Shown: positions 10,211 through 23,345, counted from the first letter of the stretch. The stretch is 64,000 bases of DNA from Dillenia suffruticosa (GCA_033439265.1 JAVTVX010000013.1:24944000-25007999); one strand, 5' to 3'. A program made the numbers and translations. The notes: generated from the sequence alone by a model not told the origin.

Positions 10211-11168
10211 AGTTGATGATCTGAATATCTGCCTCTCAGATGCCATACTCAGAGATTTGCAGAGAGAGAAAGAGAGGGAGACAGAGCAGTAGCTAGTAAT
10301 AAAAGTGGTCATTGAGTCCACGCTGGAGCTCCACCTTAGCGAGTCTCTTTTACCTTTCTTTGTACTTTTTATCAGTGGTGTCTTACTTGTACTCTCATCA
10401 CCCTACTAGTGGTGTGTGTAATAACTCTCTCTCTCTCTAGTGAATCTTATCTATGCTAATATTTACCCCTTATCTTCTAGTAATGACTTCTCTTGCTCAT
10501 CCTATTCCTAACCAATCGATTGACATGCACATTTAAGGTGTTTTAGGATGTTCATGTCCATAGTCTAGTGAAGCTAAACAATTGCATGGTCTCTTTTGGT
10601 CAAGGTAATACGATCCCTAAATTCCTTCAACTACCCAATAAAAAACTAAAATGTTGGGCTTCTTTATGGTAGAGAGTAAAATTGACCCTTCCTTGTTTGA
10701 TTGATACCATATAGGAGTTTAGTATTTATTCATGCCAAGATGGTAAGTTAAGGTCGCATTACCAATGGCGAAGATCAACGCCCCCACTGAAAAATCAGTA
10801 TCTTCCACCTATAGTTAGCTTGATAAACAGATACGGTGCTCCTCGGCACAGAGAGAGAGAGAGAGTAAAAAGAAAAAACAGGTATTCTTGATTAGCAAAC
10901 AGACTATACATCAGGCTTCCCACTTCAAAGCAATTTCTCCGGTTCTATTCGTGCCCACAAAAAGCTTAAAGAATCTTCTTTGTCGCCGGACACCGCAATT
11001 ACAATCAGAGTGCAATGTCTGCACTGGCTTGAAGTGTGTTTAAACCCACAGAATTTTCTGCATTTATATTTAAGCCAAAAACGAAATCATCACCATCAGC
11101 GGATAACACTCTTGGACTAGGAAAAGATGTTTGGTGTACAAGGACTAAATTATGTTTCATTAGTTGCA
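10211..11168. other. Convergent spacer: nsLTP 3' UTR and 3' flank of the PMD gene
   Basis: The first 100-250 bases should be the nsLTP 3' UTR. A short (GA)n tract lies near 10850-10866. Nothing else recognisable is present. The two flanking genes point at each other. Confidence 0.5.
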
Positions 11169-14047
11169 TCAATTAACCTCTTCACCTAGTAGAATTCTTT
11201 CCAACCGTGAAACAAGACCATCCGATGATGTGCTTAGAAGTTTGTTTTCACTTTTTAAATCTTCAACTTCCTTTCTCAGTTTTACATTTTGCTCCCCCAT
11301 CATCGAATTTGACTGTAGCTTATCTCTCAATGTCGCATTTTCTCTTCTCAGTTCACCGTTCTCTTTCTCCAACCTTGAAGTTAGCCCTTCCAAAAATTGA
11401 ATTCTTGTTCTCAACTCATTCTCCTAATCCAATTATTGTCAAAAGCAAATGGCCATTGGTTCAACAATCAAATAATCCAAAAGGAAACAAAAAATTAATT
11501 ACTAAGGCAAAAGATTCAAAAACACTTATTTGATTTAAATTGTTAAGATATGCATTCTTCTTACCTCTAACACACAATGACGTGCAGTTGCATGTGCCTT
11601 ATCATCAGCTTGTACATCTGGCTCAGCCTGCATTGTGTTTAATGGCATCAATCTATACATCCAGGCACTTGGTGATTGTGTTGGTAAATCCATTTCAGGC
11701 TCAGAACTCAATTCAATGACTTGTTGAGCCCTTCTAGATTCGAGATTCAAGTTATCATCTTCCAATGCTTTTACCTGCTTTAATCTTTCTTGCCTTACGC
11801 TGGATGATTCTACAACCATATCCAGTTCAGTGTCAGGACTCGGTTTAATAACTTCTTTTGATTTAGGACTCAATTTATCTTCGTCCAAGACTTGGTGTTG
11901 CTTCAATCTGTGTTGCTGTGCACTAGATGATACTCTTTCTATGTTAATATCAGGTACAGGACTCAGTTCAATACCTTGTTGCAACTTTTCAATATTGACA
12001 CTCAAGACATCATTCTGCTAACCAAGAAAAAAAAAAAAAGAGAATAAAAAACAAAAATAAAAATTCCCTCAAAACTATGAATATTTGAAGCAATAAAACA
12101 TCCACGTTAACCAATTCTTAATATAAAATCAGTAAGCTGGAGTAGATCCTTCCTACAAAAGCAAGACCTCACCTTTGCAATTGTCAAAGACTTGTTTAGT
12201 GTGGAAAGCTCCATTTCAACACTTTGAGCCTCCACAAGTTCCTTAATTATGTCAGTTTCAGATTCCTCAGAAGAGAGTGAAAGATGCAAAATAATCTGAA
12301 ATAATTGGATGAAATTATTAGTAGTAGCACTTCATAGCTACCAATATCAGCCATGTGCACATTAATCTCTACATTTAACCATGGTGGGAAACCTTCAAAA
12401 GACACATTAACAGCTTGCTTCATAGAAAATGACAAGCGCTAGAGACTAAAGGATTAATGGCACCATACCTGGTTTTCCTTCAGTTCCTTGAACTTTGTAG
12501 CAAACCACTGTCTTTGCTGAGACCTACTATTTTCCCATCGAGATGCGCGGGGAAATCTCATTTTTCCATCCAATAAACTTGGTCGAGCAATGTCAATATG
12601 CTCATAAGACCAAATCTGTCAAAAAATATAAAAACGTTTTCAGTATGGATGTCATGGACAAGCAAATATCAATCACCTAATCTCTCTATCTTGCAGTATC
12701 TAGGAACTTTGACATAAAGGTTGTCTCCTTTGTAGTATATAAACCACCTAATGTTCAATGTGACAGTGTTTGTGCTATGTCATCTAAAATTATTCAAACT
12801 GCACAAGTAACTCCTACACTTTCTAGTGTCAAAGATAATATACTCAAAGAGCTATGCAGGCATTCAATGCAATTAATCTCCAAAATAGAAAGCAAAATGC
12901 GAAAAGGACAATGTAACATATGGTCACTTACTTGAAGGAATATTAGACAACCTCCCACATACTGTATATTCGTCTCTTTTCTCTTGCACAACCACCTAAA
13001 TACATCCTCAAGAACAGCTACCCCCCAGGCAAAATGGCAAACCTCCTCTAAGTCTTCAAGAAGAGCAAGGTACCGGGAATCTACTTTTCCGTTGCTATTA
13101 GGAAACAGGAATGTTCCAAAGATAAACAACAGAAAAGTCCGGACAAAATCATCATCTGCAACCCCTCCAAGTTCCTCTAGTCTACTTTCAAGGGATGTAA
13201 CCGTGATCTTCCGATTCCAAGTTGCAGCACCATATTCAGATTCCAATTCCGCAAAAGGCTGATCGTCATGGACAATTGGGGGTTCCCCTGTCACACATAA
13301 CCCCAATATCAAAGCAACATCCATGGGCGTAATCTTTAGCTCCTTCGAGAGAATCATGAAAGCATGCTTCTCAATGCTCCATCTTTCCATTAACTCAACC
13401 AACAGGTTCTTGCTGATTGTCTGATTTGGAATCTTGAGAAGATTGCCAAAACCCACCTTTTTAATTGCCTTTTTCTGGTCATCATTGAGTTTCTCCACTC
13501 TCTTGGCAAATGAAGGCAATGAGAATCTAGTACTAAAATTCCCAACCTGCATTTATTCCATTAAAATCACATATAGAAATGCATAAATTCAGCACAAGCA
13601 TCACAAATCAAAATCTGCTCAAATTTTGCAACCCCCCCCCCCCAAAAATTGAAAATTAGCACTAGACTACAACGCACATGGCAAACTTACAATTCCAAAC
13701 TCTCACCCCAGACTATAAACAAAAACCCTTGAAAAAGCGCAAAATTAATATTCAGGAAACATTTTCCCTGAAAAATCTTTTACTAGATTTATCGTACTAA
13801 GGGTTTTCCTTTCACACGAAGCTGTCTTGTTTCATTTGGTAAAATAATCAAATTCGAAAAACTTTGAATTCGTGAACCTAATAATCTAAGTCCAGGGAGA
13901 CAACATTAAACTAAAATCAACGTACGTGCTCAAAAGAATTCGAAAACGAAATAGAGAGAGTGAGAGAGAGAGATTAAAAAGAAGAAGAATTACCGAATTT
14001 CGAACTTCTTCCACGCCCACAGAAGACCTTCTTGTTGTTCGCTTCAT
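11169..14047 (-). CDS. Plant-mobile-domain (PMD, aminotransferase-like) protein with coiled-coil tail
   Basis: Six minus-strand exons join in phase 0 to 547 codons: 14047-13994, 13546-12932, 12615-12469, 12295-12173, 12014-11565 and 11423-11169. All introns are GT-AG. Residues of about 20-272 resemble the plant mobile domain, a family derived from transposons and related to MAIN/MAIL proteins. Visible are WSIEKHAFMILSKELKITP, DVALILGLCVTGEP, FLLFIFGTFLFPN and IWSYEHIDIARPSLL. After exon 3 comes an acidic, Ser/Glu-rich linker with repeated Q-LK-heptad-like stretches. The last exon (residues 464-547) is a clear heptad coiled coil, rich in E, L, K and R. MAIN-like proteins act in nuclear genome maintenance and transposon silencing; whether this one does is inference. 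The start ATG opens a basic N-terminus (MKRTTRRSS). A frame at 12435-12247 between exons 3 and 4 was left out because the phases join without it. Confidence 0.85.
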
Positions 14048-17000
14048 TTTTGGCGCAGAAAATTTTAAGGAATTGTAGCTTCTGGAAACCAGCGAAATGA
14101 TATTTCGGAAAACCCTAGACGAGAGTGAACCTGAGCTGAGAGCGAGGACCGAAACTTCTCCGATACGATTCTTTCAACAGGATAAGCAACACAGAAGGGC
14201 GCGAAATTCGTCTGACCGGATTTTTAGACTTTAGTTGGTGGTCCGACTCATTAGATGTTGGGCTAGCCAGTATGTTAAATGCCCACTTACTGTGGTTTGG
14301 CCCATTTATGATCGCCCATCTCTCACCAGGTCAATCAAGAGATTAAGTTCAGCCATATTTCGGTTATTTTCAAAAAAAAAACTACGAAGTTCTTTTACTT
14401 TTTCTTAGTTTCTTATTTTTTTTTAATTAATAAAAAGTATTATTTTGGTGCTCCGATTCATTTGGGTGTCTTGGATGTTAAAATAAAGGTTGTCTTGGGA
14501 GTTAAAATATCCCCTATTCTTCCTAGGCACATATAAACATCTTGATTATTGAAGCAAGGCAGGTCTCTTTTTTCTCTTTCACTCTCTTTCTCTCTCCCCT
14601 GTCAAACCCTCGTCATCTATCTCATTCTTCCCCTTCGCTCTGTCTACTATCAAACCTTAACACCATTCACGCCCACACGATCTCTCTCCTCTTCTTTCTT
14701 CGAGACATAGCTTGGATCTTACTGTTTAGCTTCAAAGCATTCATTCTTTTTTCAAGATTTGATGTCGTTGGATGGTGGCCAAGCATTTGAATTTTTTTTT
14801 TTTGGTAATAAATTTTAAATAACCAAGAAACGTTAAAAGAGTCCACATATTCAAATTTGTTATAGCCATTTGAAAACATGGGCCATGCTACTGATCTGCA
14901 GCACAAGTGGGTGAGCAAGATTAGAAGGATCATTATGAAGCGGCTGCAATTTTTAATGTCACGGCTTTGTGGTGAAGGTGGATTAAAGTCATGAAATATC
15001 ACAAATAGAAAGTGGGATGGTTGCAACTCCCACCTGCTTCGTATTTTCTCTCAACTAATCGAGCAATTAAATCAACAGTTGTGGAGCAGTTGGAGAACAT
15101 AAATAGCTTTGATATAACCTGTTAGTTCATTCTAGGGGGTGCACACGTTCAAGATTGATATCCTTAAATGGTTGATTAGTGACAAAACAATCGAAAGTTG
15201 AATTTATTACACCATATTACCCTCAAGACCAACACACAACTGATCTATTGGAATATGATACCAACTCTCTTAATTAAATTTTCAGTTCAACTCATGGATT
15301 AGACATGAAAAAAATTATATTGGGAGGGTATCTTCCCTTAACGAATCACTTTAAGTTCCAAACTAAATAACTTATAATATAACTCCGAATATCGATTAAC
15401 ATAATATAAAAAAAAAAAAAAAAATCCCCTCCCCTCGAGATCATCCCTCTCTAGGTGGATTAATGGTCCATGAAGTATTCGGGTCACCCCACGCATGCAA
15501 ATACAAGATTCCATTCTTGTAGCTGAAGTTCATTCTTTGACTCGAAATCAAATGGGTATGATTGATTCACCTGTATTTTCTGGGAAGCATTAAATTAGAG
15601 TCGTCATCATCCATCCCGCACGAAAATCATAAATAACGTAGCATTGACACCAAACAGAAAAATACATCAAATAGAATTGACATCAACCTATAAGCAAATG
15701 CCACTCATTTCGCTACACACGACACCGAGGAAAAGGTTAAAAGTGGATACAGATATTCTACTATATGGTATTTCTTTCTTTAAAAAAATAGTCCTTTTTA
15801 TCTTAAGTTAATTTGAGCTTATCTGCCTACTCTCCAAAATGTAATGACAATCAAATCAATCAGCGCCAACCGGCAGCAGCTCTGATTTTGGGGGTAGTTT
15901 GCATTCATTTGTGCTTATTTGCAGAAGAAAATTGATCGTATATATAGTCTAGTGAAATAATATGTTTTAATGTGAGAGAAAAAAAAGCATAAGGTAAAAG
16001 ATAATTCATACTTCCCCTTAATCCTCTTTCCCATGATTGCGTGTATATCATCACTCGTTTAGGATTTAATTGGTTTTTCCAATCTTCCAAATGTAGAATT
16101 ACTATATAGGACCAAGATTTGGAGTCAGTATAAACCCCGGTCTTGCTTTGAGTGTGAAAAGCACTAGTCAGCGCCGGGAAGTTCAGAATTTGGAGGGTTA
16201 GAGATGCTTTTGTTAATTGGTTAATTGATTTTCTTTTAGTTTGGCATTTCAAGAAATTTTCATGCCAATTTTTCTTGACTTGTGTCTTGCCACCAAGTTT
16301 AGTTTTGTGATTTTAAAATACAATTAATATCTTTTTTTGACATAATCAACCGATATTTAGAATATTAATTTATTTTAAACATTATCAGACTCAATTTAAA
16401 AAAAACTCTCTTAGTATAATTTTTTTCGATAATTAATATTATTATAAATACGTACTTGTTTCCACGCTAGTTCTCTTGTGCCAGCTTATAACCAAAAAAA
16501 AAGTAATTCTTAAAAAAAGGCAACCAATGTGCTAATATTCTTGTAAATAAGTGTAAATTTAAATCACCTAATTTGATTTTTTTTATTACACAAAAATTCG
16601 AATCTAAAATTTTAGAATTAGGGAAGAGAATTATGACCACCAGATTGTGAGCTAAATCACCTAATTTGATAACAAATTGTTTTTCCCTCCCTTTTTTTAT
16701 GAATTCTTACTAAAATATTTTCAACAAAAAATTGACTTTGATATAATGATAGAAGTTCACTGACATAGAAACAATTCCGTTCCTTGGGGTAATAGATCCT
16801 TTGTTCTTCGCCCCGTTTTCTTAGTCCCTAAACTCCGAGTATCTCAGTATAAATATCTTCCTATACCTCACATCCAATTCTTATGCCTCACTTAGCTTTC
16901 TATCATCTTTCTCGTAGACAATATCTGCCCTGAGATGATGAATTGTGGTGAAAGAAGTAATATCAGGTAAGTCCCGTACATATCTCGTCGTTCAATCTCA

Positions 17001-17439
17001 ATCAGTATGGTCCTTTTGGGCAATTTTGGTCTCCGGTTTCGTTTCGAAGGAGGAAAAGAAATTAAATTCATTCTTGTTTAATGGTGGACATTTTCTTTCT
17101 GAGCAAGAAGATGGAATCATGCAACAAAGTGGAAAAAAAGGGGTCCCCAGTTCAGATAACATCTAGTCTTTCATACAGAAAACAATCTAACGTTTGCCTT
17201 TATCTCTTATCCTAGAGGCAAACCCATTAGATTCCCTTTTCATGTCTCTTTCATAGTTGGAATCTTTCACTACAATTTTGATGATAACTTGACCCAAAAC
17301 CCGCTTCTTTTTTTTTGGCTCCCCCCTCCCCCAAAAGCAACAAAAATCAGACCCTGTTCGCTGCAAGAAGCAGAGGAAATCTGTTTTTCCCAATCCAAGC
17401 ACAAGTGGGTTTCCTCGAAATTTTGTAAAGGTTTTGAAA
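14048..17439. other. Divergent spacer between the PMD and ATL genes
   Basis: The first 200 bases are leader and promoter of the PMD gene. A pyrimidine-rich stretch lies at 14566-14700. A TATAAATA at 16848-16855 could drive the ATL gene through a long leader. Open frames at 14542-14790, 15905-16252 and 16945-17166 show no domain and are not called. Confidence 0.5.
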
Positions 17440-18039
17440 ATGGTGAATTCAAATCGTCGATTACTCAGCACAGAACCAGCTATTATGCCAGTAGTGAATA
17501 ACCAAACAGGTACGAGGAATTATGGGTCTCACGTTAACGAGACAAATTTCGACACAAACATGGTCATCATTCTGGCTGCTCTATTATGTGCCTTAATTGG
17601 CGCACTAGGATTGAATTCCATCGTACGTTGTGCTATGCGATGCAGTCGAAGATTCTCAGAGACCCCAGAACAAACAGCTGCGAGATTAGCAGCAACGGGT
17701 CTTAAAAAGAGTGCCTTACGTCAGATTCCAGTGGCGGTTTACCGTTCCGGCGCTAATTTACCGGCGACAGAATGCCCAATTTGTCTCGGAGAATTTGTTG
17801 ATGGCGAGAAGGTCAGAGTTTTGCCCAGGTGTAATCATGGGTTTCACGTCAGATGTATTGACACGTGGCTTGTGTCTCACTCCTCCTGCCCAAATTGTCG
17901 GCACTCGTTGCTTGAGCAACAGCCTACGACTTCAAACTCTAATTCTACTACTACGAATCGTGTCGCCGGAGATCATTCGCCGGAGAATTTTTCAGTCAGG
18001 GATGCTATCGGTTTGTTTGTTATCACTTCAGCTGGTTAA
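17440..18039 (+). CDS. ATL-type RING-H2 E3 ubiquitin ligase
   Basis: An intronless gene of 199 residues, the usual form for ATL ligases. The start is ATG at 17440; the two codons before it give no other start. A transmembrane helix spans about residues 41-62 ([19 protein letters not shown]). The GLD-like box ([13 protein letters not shown]) is at 86-98. The RING-H2 uses C112, C115, C131, H133, H136, C139, C150 and C153, with Pro after the third-ligand region changed to the [15 protein letters not shown] form of the ATL72-ATL80 branch. Family members sit in endomembranes or the plasma membrane, recruit an E2 and ubiquitinate targets in stress and pathogen responses. The target here is unknown. 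The C-terminal tail is Ser/Thr/Asn-rich and low in complexity. All zinc ligands are intact, so it should be active. Confidence 0.92.
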   Translation: MVNSNRRLLSTEPAIMPVVNNQTGTRNYGSHVNETNFDTNMVIILAALLCALIGALGLNSIVRCAMRCSRRFSETPEQTAARLAATGLKKSALRQIPVAVYRSGANLPATECPICLGEFVDGEKVRVLPRCNHGFHVRCIDTWLVSHSSCPNCRHSLLEQQPTTSNSNSTTTNRVAGDHSPENFSVRDAIGLFVITSAG

Positions 18040-19652
18040 TTTGCAACATTTAAGACTATGCCCAAATATTGTTGCACATTAATTAGCAAGAAATTGCTTC
18101 GTTAAGAAATTTCATGAGAGCAGTTGTCCGATGTTAGAGGCGGGCAAATTTGGCGGGGGTTAAGAGAAATGTGGTAGGATCGTGAAAGATCTTTTTTGAG
18201 TTTTTGGTAGGCAGATGTAATTTGTGTAGAACATCTTGTTTGGTAGTTTGCTAAAATTCAAAAACAGTTGGGTTTATGAGATACTTTTTGTGTTTTGGTT
18301 TGGCATTTGGAACTGAACCCATGTGCATGAAGTACTTCCGTAACTTCAATTCTGGCGCAAATCGTCGAGGATTTCATTGACCCCATAAACACAATACCAT
18401 GCGGGCATTTAGCGGGATTAATATGAAAGTGAAAACCAACCACCAGACCAAAGATGAATGGCCAATATTATTTTATCTTCAATTGATATCTATATTTTTC
18501 TGTGTCATGCCCTTGACATGAGTGGCAATGTTGTGCAACTTAGCCTCACTTCAGTGGTTCTATATGAATCAACAATTTTTTATCCTCTGACCCCTTCTTG
18601 TTCCAATATGGAGACAAGGTATGTTCTTTATATCCTGCATGAATTGTTAGGAATAACTGATTGGCAGGGTGATCGGAGTACTACAATGAATTTGGGTATT
18701 TAGATTGCAATGGCACCTATATCAGTGGTATCATGGAAAAATCCAATTCTGGTATGGTACAATGAAACATGGAGATGAGTTTGGTAATTTGCCAGACGAA
18801 TACTATAGGAGACTCTTGGAGATGAAAGTACTGAATAGAATAGGATGATATTCCAGTAGGTTGTTTGTTATCGTCAAAATTGGAAACGATGGAAATCCGC
18901 ACAAATATGGAAAGTGAACATGCTTTGTGTACTAGGGCAAGCTCTTAAATGTCTTAAAATAACTTTCATTACTTAGAACTTTTAACATTTTTTTCATGCC
19001 TACCAAACAAAAGGTCGAACCAAATGTCCATAGCATTCGTCCATCACTCTCGACTTAATCAAATTCAAAAAACCTGGGAAGAAAGTGGTGAAATTGGACT
19101 ACTTCAAGAGGTAATGATCGTTCACGGCATTGATCCATCATTTACTTTGTCCTTGATCAAAGTTTAGCTTGCGAAAGTTGGATTAAATCCAGAAAAGAAA
19201 ATTCCATTTAGGTTTTTACTACATGTAGCAGCCACGAGTGAATCACGAGAACAGACAACGAGTGTTGGATTTGGTCCAATATCGGCCCATAAAGATTACC
19301 ATCGGATCACATAGGCCCAAATCAACATTAATTTTTTTTTTTACTGTACCACTGATATACAGAATTATATTTCAATTAATTCGATCCGAAATCTATAATG
19401 ATCCATTTAAAAAATTATTAACATAATCTACTCGGTGACTCACAACTCTGATATTGAAATTTTGATTGATATAGCATTATACCCTGCTGGATCAACCGAT
19501 CGTCGGAAGGACCAAATCACCAGTGGCTGGCTTTACGCACCCAAAAAGGGAGGGTACTACTTACCGGTACTTCTAGTCTTAGGAACTAGATTTCGAGTGC
19601 AAAAAGGGGACGGCGAAATCATCGCCTCCTCGCCGGCGTCGCAGATCGCACA
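18040..19652. other. Spacer downstream of the ATL gene
   Basis: It contains the ATL 3' UTR and AT-rich DNA. Several 60-80 codon open frames occur but none has recognisable features. Confidence 0.4.
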
Positions 19653-20322
19653 ATGCAGGCGCAAGCATCATCGAAACAGCAAACTTGGAAAGTCAAAGTT
19701 CATGCAAAGTTCAAGAGGTTCGATTTCAAGCTCAGGGTATCAAATTTTTGTACCACTTTGAATTTCTTCCACTCGAGAGTTTCTCTCCGTCTTCGGCTCC
19801 ACAAATTCTTCCTCAAAGTCACATCCGCACCCCAACATGCAATTCAAGGGGAAAGACGAACTCTAAAATCCAAATTCGCCGAATTCTCCAGAAATTCCGT
19901 GCCCCACGTGCCCAAAATTGCTGCTAAATTTCGAGCTATTCGATTCAAATTGTTCCCTTCTCAGGCATGGAATCCGACTCGCTCATTCTCATTACCTACT
20001 TTGCATCTTATGATGTGGTTCAAATTCCTTTCAGCTAAATAGATTTGGATTTGGTGGCTTAAATCTAAATCCAGGTTATTAAACAGATATTCAAATTTTG
20101 TAGGAAGCAGGAAATGTTGGAGATGAAGGAGCAAATCCAAAATCCCTTGTTTCAAATCTGAAGAAACTCGATGCAAGAAAAGGCAGGACTTTTGCGGTGG
20201 TTGCAGTTGCGGCTGTGTTGGCTACTTCATTTGCAATTGGTCCTAGGAATGATACGATTTGTAGTAAGGAATATATTTCAGAATCCATCTGCAAGGCATG
20301 GACTTACGCTGGTTCTCTATAA
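19653..20322 (+). CDS. Possible small two-exon gene, unidentified, C-terminal membrane segment
   Basis: I do not recognise this protein. The best-supported part is 20104-20322: directly after an acceptor (TTTTGTAG) it reads 72 codons from EAGNVGDEGANP through KKLDARKGRTF and a hydrophobic stretch VAVAAVLATSFAIG to TAA. A matching first exon could be 19653-19736, from an ATG to the donor AGG/GTATCA, giving a 100-residue protein with a basic N-terminus. Alternatively the 129-codon frame at 19653-20042 is itself coding; it is rich in Lys, Arg and Phe and almost free of acids. No family motif is visible and the exon pairing is a guess. The balanced composition and the splice site favour the second exon being real. 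Confidence 0.3.
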
Positions 20323-21951
20323 TAATTTTTCCCACACGTAAGGCATATGAGTACTGTTGTTTTTTAGTTATATTTATTTTCTTATCTCTTGCAAAGGACA
20401 AGGTTGTATTTGTATTGGATTGGAACGACTTAGTTTTGGAGTTGTGTATGAATTTATTTAATTATGAAATCGCAAAAGTTGCTAGGCATAGCCGGCGGGC
20501 GATTGTGATGTCTCGGATTATAGGAATCATATACACAGGTATCCATATCAGATGACGTATGGATACATCCAAGGGTGAAGCCGAGGATGTACCTTGAGGG
20601 AATGGAGGAACAAACAAGATTCGATGAGTTTTTAACAGTATTTTTTAAAAACATTCAACAACATTTTTAAAACTTTTAACATAATATATTAAAATCCTTG
20701 CTAATACTTCTCTCCTCTCTTTTGTCCACGAGCACGTGATGATTAAGTCCAAATTGAGATCGTTCATGTTTCTTTCAATATCTGCTCGGCTAAGCAAGAA
20801 GAACAACAATTAGTCGACCAAAGAATTAGCACAAAACCTATATCTAGAAGTCTGAATTCTAAGGCCTAATTTTTGAATTAGAGTAAGCGGTGAAAGGTGA
20901 AGTGTATGAGAAGGAAACAAACATTCTGCCCAAAGATAAACGGCCAAGGTTCATGGTCAAAGTAGCTGTAGGGTTCAAATTGGTTGCCGACCATGGATTT
21001 TTTTTTTTTTATTATTTAAAAAAGGATAAAGACCATCTAGTCCTGTCTAGTAGAAGTATTGCTTTTGATCTAGTTCAAAAATGGATTGGTGGGTATGGGC
21101 TTGCTCTTTGAATTGTTTATTTCAACACAAAGGCTCTCCAGAAAATTGTACAGTCAAAGGAAGGTCTTGTTATTTTTCTTGTGGTCCGAATTGCGGTGCA
21201 ATTTTACAAGTTTATAACCATAGCTATGGTGTTCGCTGTTACCATTTAGGAGACACTTGAGGTCTCTCAAATCTTCATTTAATCATTCATAGGTTGCTTA
21301 ACTATTATTTTCTTGAATTATAAGAATTCTGACTCTAATGTTTTCATTGCCTCTTTTATAGACAAAAGGGTCAGTTTTGTGGACTTGTGAATCATGAGTT
21401 TAGGCTTGTCTCCAATGATTAAATCAAAATCTTGCCCTCTTTGTGGTTTTTCTCCTCCTTTTTTGTGTACTCTGCTAGAAAGAGAAAGCCAGATTGAGAT
21501 ATTTATTTTTGTTCACAAGACTACTCTATATATTTCATAATAATTAGATATTAAATTTTAATTAGATAAAAGATATGTTCAAAACATTTGAATTATAAGA
21601 GTTTTATAGTTATTTAATATTTTCTATATAGGTATAATAATTGACTAGTGCCACCTAACACCCTTTACTAAGAAAAAAGAGGAAGATTAATGCGAAAATG
21701 AGAGCTTTTTGTTATCTATCCAAAGAAAAGAATGTATAGTGATCAAATGAAAGGGAAAAAAAATAGTGATAAATGAAAAAAAAAATGTTTTGGATAAAAT
21801 TTTCTAAAACCTTAAATGTATACAGAGAGATTTTATCTAAACTTAGTTTGCCATATAAAATAAGCAATCGAATTCCAAATCCAGATCTATAAATCAAAAT
21901 CTATTTTTCCACGAAGAAGGGAAGGGATTGAATTAAAAAAAATGGTTTTAC
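20323..21951. other. AT-rich spacer
   Basis: No gene or recognisable element is supported. The open frame at 20890-21111 lacks domain features. Confidence 0.4.
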
Positions 21952-22120
21952 TTTTTTTTTTTTTTTTTTACTATCAGTATTCGGATTTCACCCGATTAAT
22001 CCGGTTTGAGTACTGTGGGGTCCATTTTAGGGGTTAGCTCTCTTAAATTTTTTTTCCTCATTCCCAGGATTCGAAATAGAGATATCTAGTTAAGGGGGTA
22101 AAATATCCGACCATTTAATT
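21952..22120 (-). mobile_element. tRNA-derived SINE in antisense orientation
   Basis: On the minus strand the order is an A-box-like AATGGTCGGATAT (22116-22104), a B box TTTCGAATCCTGG (22076-22064), a body with AGAGAGCTAACCCC, and the 3' block CCGGATTAATCGGGTG before a pure A18 tail (21969-21952 read in reverse). The ATTAGTCGGG-like 3' block is common in plant SINEs of the Au type. The flanks hold only a weak target-duplication candidate, so the insertion is probably old. Confidence 0.7.
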
Positions 22121-23305
22121 CAAAACAGTTTACGCCCCATCTTTATTTACTCAAGAGGTGTTATGGTATTTGGATTGAGTCAGGTAGTGTTGATACCCGA
22201 TCTCAACTCAAATATTATTTAGGTGAGTTCGGGCTCGAACTCGAGTTGAAGCTCGTCGAGCTTATATTTTTCAAGCTCGAGTTCGTGCTCGCTCAAGCAT
22301 AAAGTATCGTTGGATAGTATTATTAGGTAGTATTATTGAGTAATATTGTTGAGTAGTGTGGATAATATATTTAAAAGATTATATTTATAAAGTTAATTTT
22401 ACATATAAAACTTATTTTAAAAATATAATTATATATAAAAATTATTTAAAAAAAATATATAATTAATAGATTTGGGATAATTCTCAAAGTCAAGCTTGGT
22501 TTGATCAAATTCAAGTCAAGTTTTAATAAGATATTGTCACAAGTATATCTGATACTATCCTAATATCATAACAGGCCTAGTTTAGGCTAACCCCCGTGAT
22601 CTAACCAAATTTTTAGGATTAAACGGTTTTGAATGGAAATACAATTTCCCTGGAATTGCGCTGGTGAAGCGGTTTTGAGAAGTGCTTTGAAATGATGAAA
22701 TCTTGCTGCCAACTCAAACTTTGCGTTGCGGCTGAAACGTATTTTACCAAACATCCTCCGGGTCCAAATCCTATATTCAAAATGCAAGCGTGGAATTTCA
22801 CCAAAATCAATTTTTCCATCACATCGGGGCCCCACAGCTGGGCCCACGCTCAGCCCTTTGTGGCGGGGCCCACATTCTTCCGACGCTGATGGGCTATTGA
22901 GATTCCCCTGGCGCGTGAAAACACCTACTGAGTTACAAGACAAATTGAATGATTTTAGCGGGTCCCACCACCCCTTGTGAGGTTAAATTGTGTTCGTTGA
23001 TCTCAATCCGGCTATATGAATCTGATGGGTCTCCTTCAGAGTCAAAGAGATATCTTGATGAGGGTGTTTGACCATCCCTTAGAAAAACATGATTATTAAT
23101 TATTATTTTTTTTAATAAATACATGACCATGAATTTTCCAACTTTGACTGAGCTGTCACTTCAATCGAGGCGCGCTTCTTTGAAGATCGAGGTACTCTGC
23201 CAACAACCTTGTGAATTTACCATAAAGGTCATCTTCCTTTTACGCCTTTTTTAATTTTTAATTTTCAATAAGTTTCCATACAATCCCAAGAATGCCCTTC
23301 ATCTA
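22121..23305. other. Spacer with CTCG-rich and GGGCCC-rich patches
   Basis: Around 22215-22300 short GCTCGAG-like words recur in both orientations, as in old transposon remnants. Around 22825-22890 GGGCCC-type words cluster in a locally GC-rich island. No gene is supported. Confidence 0.4.
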
Positions 23306-23345
23306 TTTTTCGCTTTTTCGCTTTTTCGCTTTTTCGCTTTTTCGC
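23306..23345 (+). repeat. Octamer microsatellite (TTTTTCGC)5
   Basis: Five perfect head-to-tail copies of the 8-mer TTTTTCGC. It lies in AT-rich spacer about 2 kb upstream of the pseudokinase start. Confidence 0.95.

Noticed and set aside
12247..12435. Possible extra exon between PMD exons 3 and 4
   Set aside because: Neighbouring exons join in phase 0 without it and no matching splice pair was seen.
14791..14872. T run with an 8-base repeat CATTTGAA on both sides, a possible antisense retro-insertion
   Set aside because: The repeat is too short and AT-rich to separate from chance.
22215..22300. Recurring CTCGAG-like words, first considered a CRISPR-like or satellite array
   Set aside because: Spacing is irregular and units vary; more like an old transposon remnant. 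No CRISPR array is expected or seen in this plant DNA.
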